From NCBI GenBank assembly GCA_047618565.1, contig JBLHKW010000114.1, positions 1 to 17,726 of the forward strand: 17,726 nucleotides of DNA, given 5' to 3'. The stretch's first letter is position 1. Each line of letters starts with the position of its first letter. A program made the position numbers and the translations under genes. Positions 15,172 to 17,726 of this stretch are shown here, in pieces. Below the pieces are notes generated by a model. That model worked only from the letters and a program-made list of their open reading frames with translations, was not told the DNA's origin and did not search any database. The DNA comes from JBLHKW01 sp047618565 (GTDB lineage Bacteria > Planctomycetota > UBA1135 > GCA-002686595).

Positions 15172-16347
15172 GTGTCTTCACCGCGCTTCAATCGGGCCCT
15201 GTCCCTGCGTCACGTGCGCTGGTTCGAGGTGGACTGGCATGTCCTCATCATCGCCCTGGCGTTGATGGCCATGGGCCTGGTCTTTCTCGACGCGATGGAT
15301 GGTTCGCTGTCCAACCAGGGCCAGGGGGATGCGTTCCTGCGGCCACATTTGCAGAAGGTGCTCCTGACCTCGCCCCTGTTGCTGGTCGGTATGTGCCTGC
15401 GCCCGTCCTGGGTGCGGCGGCACGCCGGACTCCTCTACGGGGCGACCCTGGTACTGCTCTGTCTGGTGCCGATCATTGGCGACGAGCGCAACAATGCCCG
15501 ACGCTGGATCCAGCTGCCCAAGTTCGATCTGCAGCCGTCGGAGCTCGCGAAGCTCGGCGTCATCCTGATGCTCGCGAAGCTCCTGCACCGCAACCGCCTG
15601 CGCGACGTCGGCGACTGGGTGCGCCCGATCATGGTCGCGCTCGTGCCGATGGGGCTGGTGGTGCTCCAGCCGGATCTGGGCACGGCCCTCACGATCGTCC
15701 CCGTGGCGTTCGGGATGTTCTACCTGGCGGGCGCCCGGGCGCGCACCCTGTTCGGCCTGAGCATACTGGTGGTCTTCGCGGGCTTCTTCGCGGTGCAGGC
15801 CGGCCTGGTGCGGGGCTATCAGCTGAAGCGCATCGACACCTGGGCGAGCTCTTGGGAGCCCGAGGGGCTGATCGCGCAGCGCAACCGGCTCGGGTTCCAC
15901 GTCTACCACGCGCGCACGGGCATCGGCAACGGCGGCACCCTGGGCGCTGGCCTGGGCCAGGGCATCGCCAACGAGACCGGCTACCTGCCCGAGCGCGACA
16001 GCGATTCGATCTTCGCCGTCATCGCCGAGGAATCGGGCTTCTTCGGGGGCAGCGCGCTGCTGTTCCTCTATCTGGTGCTGGTGGTCTCGCTGATGGTCAG
16101 TGCTGCCGGCCTGCGCGACCGCTTCGCGCGCCTGGTGGTCGGTGGTGTCGGTCTGTACTTCGCCGCGCACGTGTTCATCAACGTGTCCGTCAACCTCGGC
16201 ATCCTCCCGATGACGGGCTTGACCCTGCCCTTGCTCTCGACCGGTGGTTCGTCGCTGTTGACGACCTTTCTGGCGCTCGGTCTAGCCCTGGGCCTTGCGT
16301 CACACCACGAGCTGAGCCTCGACCGCGACGCGTTCCGGACGTTCTGA
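15172..16347 (+). CDS. rodA: RodA SEDS peptidoglycan polymerase
   Basis: Multi-pass SEDS glycosyltransferase that polymerises lipid II together with PBP2; 391 residues from GTG 15172 (E. coli RodA has 370). Family motifs are RRWIQLPKFDLQPSELAKLG, VVLQPDLGTAL, RTGIGNGGTLGAGLGQG, YLPERDSDSIFAVIAEESGFFGG, NLGILPMTGLTLP and LLSTGGSSLL. In the large extracellular loop, where RodA and FtsW carry the essential Asp (D-P-x-G), this protein reads SSWEPEGL (Glu229) with a loop about six residues longer than E. coli's. An earlier in-frame GTG at 15046 would add 42 Arg/Pro-rich residues with no membrane segment. I prefer 15172 because it leaves about 23 residues before TM1, as is normal, although neither start has a clear Shine-Dalgarno. 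The 162-bp gap after PBP2 contains a CCCCGG/CCGGGG hairpin. Confidence 0.92.
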   Translation: MSSPRFNRALSLRHVRWFEVDWHVLIIALALMAMGLVFLDAMDGSLSNQGQGDAFLRPHLQKVLLTSPLLLVGMCLRPSWVRRHAGLLYGATLVLLCLVPIIGDERNNARRWIQLPKFDLQPSELAKLGVILMLAKLLHRNRLRDVGDWVRPIMVALVPMGLVVLQPDLGTALTIVPVAFGMFYLAGARARTLFGLSILVVFAGFFAVQAGLVRGYQLKRIDTWASSWEPEGLIAQRNRLGFHVYHARTGIGNGGTLGAGLGQGIANETGYLPERDSDSIFAVIAEESGFFGGSALLFLYLVLVVSLMVSAAGLRDRFARLVVGGVGLYFAAHVFINVSVNLGILPMTGLTLPLLSTGGSSLLTTFLALGLALGLASHHELSLDRDAFRTF

Positions 16348-16410
16348 GTCCGGTGCGGCTGGCGCGCCCGGGCGCCCTGGCAGAGGCCGGCGGGCTGCAC
16401 GGACACAAGT

Positions 16411-16444
16411 TCGGCGAGCCACCCGGATTCGGGCGGCTCGCCGA
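16411..16444. terminator. Bidirectional stem-loop between convergent genes
   Basis: An inverted repeat pairs 16411-16425 with 16430-16444: CGGCGAGCC and GGCTCGCCG arms plus CCCG/CGGG, with one A-C mismatch and a GATT loop. It lies between the rodA stop (16347) and the stop of the opposing gene (16474), where a shared terminator is expected. Neither strand has a clear T-run after the stem, so efficiency is uncertain. Confidence 0.55.
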
Positions 16445-16473
16445 CGAGGCCGCGACAGGTCCGTTCCGGTCGG

Positions 16474-17726
16474 TTACTGGAACAGGATCTGGATGCCGTT
16501 CGTGAGGTTGAAGGTCGGCGTCATGCTGACCGTGTCCTGGAACCAGAACTGGAAGTTCAGCTGGCCCGCCGTTAGCGCCGGCGCGTAGGTCGCGCTGAAG
16601 TCGATGTCGAGCACCGCCTCGCCAGCCGCATTGCCGTTGGCAGGTCCAGTGGCGATCATGGGGAGCATGCGCTGGACGCGTCCGGGGCCTACACAACGCA
16701 GTCCCTGTCCGAACGGAACCTGCATCTGGTTGACTCCAAAGAAGAACAGGCCGACCGTGTCGTTCGGAGCACCTGTGGCTCGCAGGGTCACGTTCTGGTC
16801 CGCAAGCGTGCCGCTTCCGCTGGCCGCGATGGCGGCGCTGTTGCCCGACGAGTTGGGCATCGCTGTGCAGTAGTTCGTACCGATCGGAGTGACGGTGCAT
16901 GTGCCCGTGCCGCTGACGTCCATGTCGTAGTTGGTGCAGTCCGCGTTCGGGTCATTCGTCCAGTGGAAGACCCGCAGGAAGACGTTCTTGCAGGGACCGG
17001 TGTTTGTCCAGCTGATGTGCTCGTTGTCCATTCCGGTCTGGCTGTCATCGATCGGACTGCCACCGCAGCCGTCGTACAGCACCGTGTCAATGTCGCCGTT
17101 CGCGTGGGTGAAGAGCACGTCGACCGTGAGGGTTGCGTTGGCCTGCACCTCGAACATGTACCAGTCGTCGTCGAACTTCTTGACGAAGAGCCCCGGGTTC
17201 ATCCCGTCGCCCATGGCCGTCAGGCCCGCGTTGCAGTTGTCGTTCGGTTCGAGGGAGTCATCCGGGATGCCGGCGCAGAGCGTGGAGAGCGCCAGCTCGA
17301 ACGTCCCCGTGCCGCCAGGTCCAAGGGTTCGCGAGCCGACCCGGAAGAGGTATTCGTGTCCCGCGAGCGCGCCGAACGTGATCGTGCTCTGGTCCGGGGC
17401 GCAGTTGAAGCCGGCACAGTTGATCTGGATCGTGGGCGGACAATTCGTGCCGTCGTAGATCGCGATCCGGGTGCTGAGCGTCGTGAGCGAGCAGGTCGAT
17501 ATCGCGTAGACGTCGGAGGTGGGCGCGATCCAGGAGAACCAGAGGTCCCTGCGGACGGGGGCCGATCCGGTGACGGTCGTGCAGTCGGCCGGCCCATCGA
17601 TCGTGGCGGCGGTGTTGTCGAACGGGAAGATGCCTGTGCCCGCAATCACCTGGGCGTTGGCGCAGTCATCTGCGCCCTGGGCGGATGCGGTCGCTCCAAT
17701 GGCAGTCAACGATACGGTCAGGATCA
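16474..17726 (-). CDS. Secreted multidomain protein with PPC-like domain (N-terminus beyond right edge)
   Basis: Exported protein of unknown function with 416 visible residues. The frame is open to the window edge, and the first residues (ILTVSLTAIGATASA) look like the end of a Sec signal peptide cut after ASA. Three parts follow. The first (about 20-150) contains DCANAQVI, FPFDNTAATIDG, DLWFSWIAPTS and a Cys-rich CPPTIQINCAGFNCAPDQS. The second is a PPC-like beta domain with SLEPNDNCN, KKFDDDWYMFEV, HANGDIDTVLYDG and NEHISWTN. The third is a C-terminal domain from NYCTAMPNSSGNSAAI through GLFFFGVNQMQVPFG to LNFQFWFQD and the end NLTNGIQILF. The high Cys content suggests disulfides and hence an extracytoplasmic location. 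From memory this architecture is repeated many times in Saltatorellus-like Planctomycetota. No protease or other catalytic motif is seen. Confidence 0.85.
   Translation of the reverse strand, partial: ILTVSLTAIGATASAQGADDCANAQVIAGTGIFPFDNTAATIDGPADCTTVTGSAPVRRDLWFSWIAPTSDVYAISTCSLTTLSTRIAIYDGTNCPPTIQINCAGFNCAPDQSTITFGALAGHEYLFRVGSRTLGPGGTGTFELALSTLCAGIPDDSLEPNDNCNAGLTAMGDGMNPGLFVKKFDDDWYMFEVQANATLTVDVLFTHANGDIDTVLYDGCGGSPIDDSQTGMDNEHISWTNTGPCKNVFLRVFHWTNDPNADCTNYDMDVSGTGTCTVTPIGTNYCTAMPNSSGNSAAIAASGSGTLADQNVTLRATGAPNDTVGLFFFGVNQMQVPFGQGLRCVGPGRVQRMLPMIATGPANGNAAGEAVLDIDFSATYAPALTAGQLNFQFWFQDTVSMTPTFNLTNGIQILFQ

Noticed and set aside
14802..16505. 567-residue open frame on the plus strand
   Set aside because: It overlaps the PBP2 end and all of rodA in another frame, with Arg/Gly/Ala-rich composition and no motifs.
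1..17726. tRNA, rRNA, CRISPR arrays, insertion sequences, attachment sites
   Set aside because: I saw no cloverleaf-like segments, regularly spaced repeats, transposase motifs or terminal inverted repeats. The window looks like ordinary chromosomal core.

Overview
This is a high-GC bacterial chromosomal window. It is dense with envelope genes and has no sign of plasmid, phage or transposon. The best lineage clue is the partial gene at the right edge. Its product has a Sec signal, an N-terminal 'FDN...WFSW...C' domain, a PPC-like domain (EPND...DDDWY) and a C-terminal beta domain ending in NLTNGIQILF. From memory this architecture recurs many times in marine Planctomycetota of the Saltatorellus/Poly30 type. 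I infer a Planctomycetota-like, Gram-negative-type organism, without certainty; a deltaproteobacterial or other PVC-related lineage is possible.

Layout. Positions 1-4007 (minus strand) hold a two-gene RND efflux unit: a lipoprotein membrane-fusion protein followed 3 bp later by an RND inner-membrane pump that runs off the left edge. Divergently, 4091-7179 (plus) carries moeA (molybdopterin molybdenumtransferase) and an enlarged apolipoprotein N-acyltransferase, lnt. Next is a compact two-gene unit, 7357-8466. It encodes a membrane-anchored coiled-coil protein with a C-terminal beta-type domain and a 72-residue single-span membrane protein. A sigma70-like promoter (TTGACC-N18-TATACT) precedes it and a strong intrinsic terminator follows it. 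From 8753 to 16347 runs a complete rod-elongation (elongasome) cluster: mreB, a very divergent mreC-like gene, an mreD-like gene, a giant PBP2-type transpeptidase and rodA. mreC/mreD/PBP2 overlap by a few bases, which implies co-transcription and translational coupling. A convergent secreted-protein gene (16474 to the right edge, minus) closes the window.

How it fits together. MreB filaments, MreC/MreD, the SEDS glycosyltransferase RodA and the class B PBP2 together form the lateral-wall synthase. Lnt completes lipoprotein maturation, and the efflux adaptor here appears to be a lipoprotein. The most unusual points are the roughly 420-residue insertion in PBP2, a RodA that seems to have Glu where SEDS enzymes carry the catalytic Asp, an MreC with two barrel-like segments and little coiled coil, and the unnamed MreC-topology protein with its small membrane partner just upstream of mreB.
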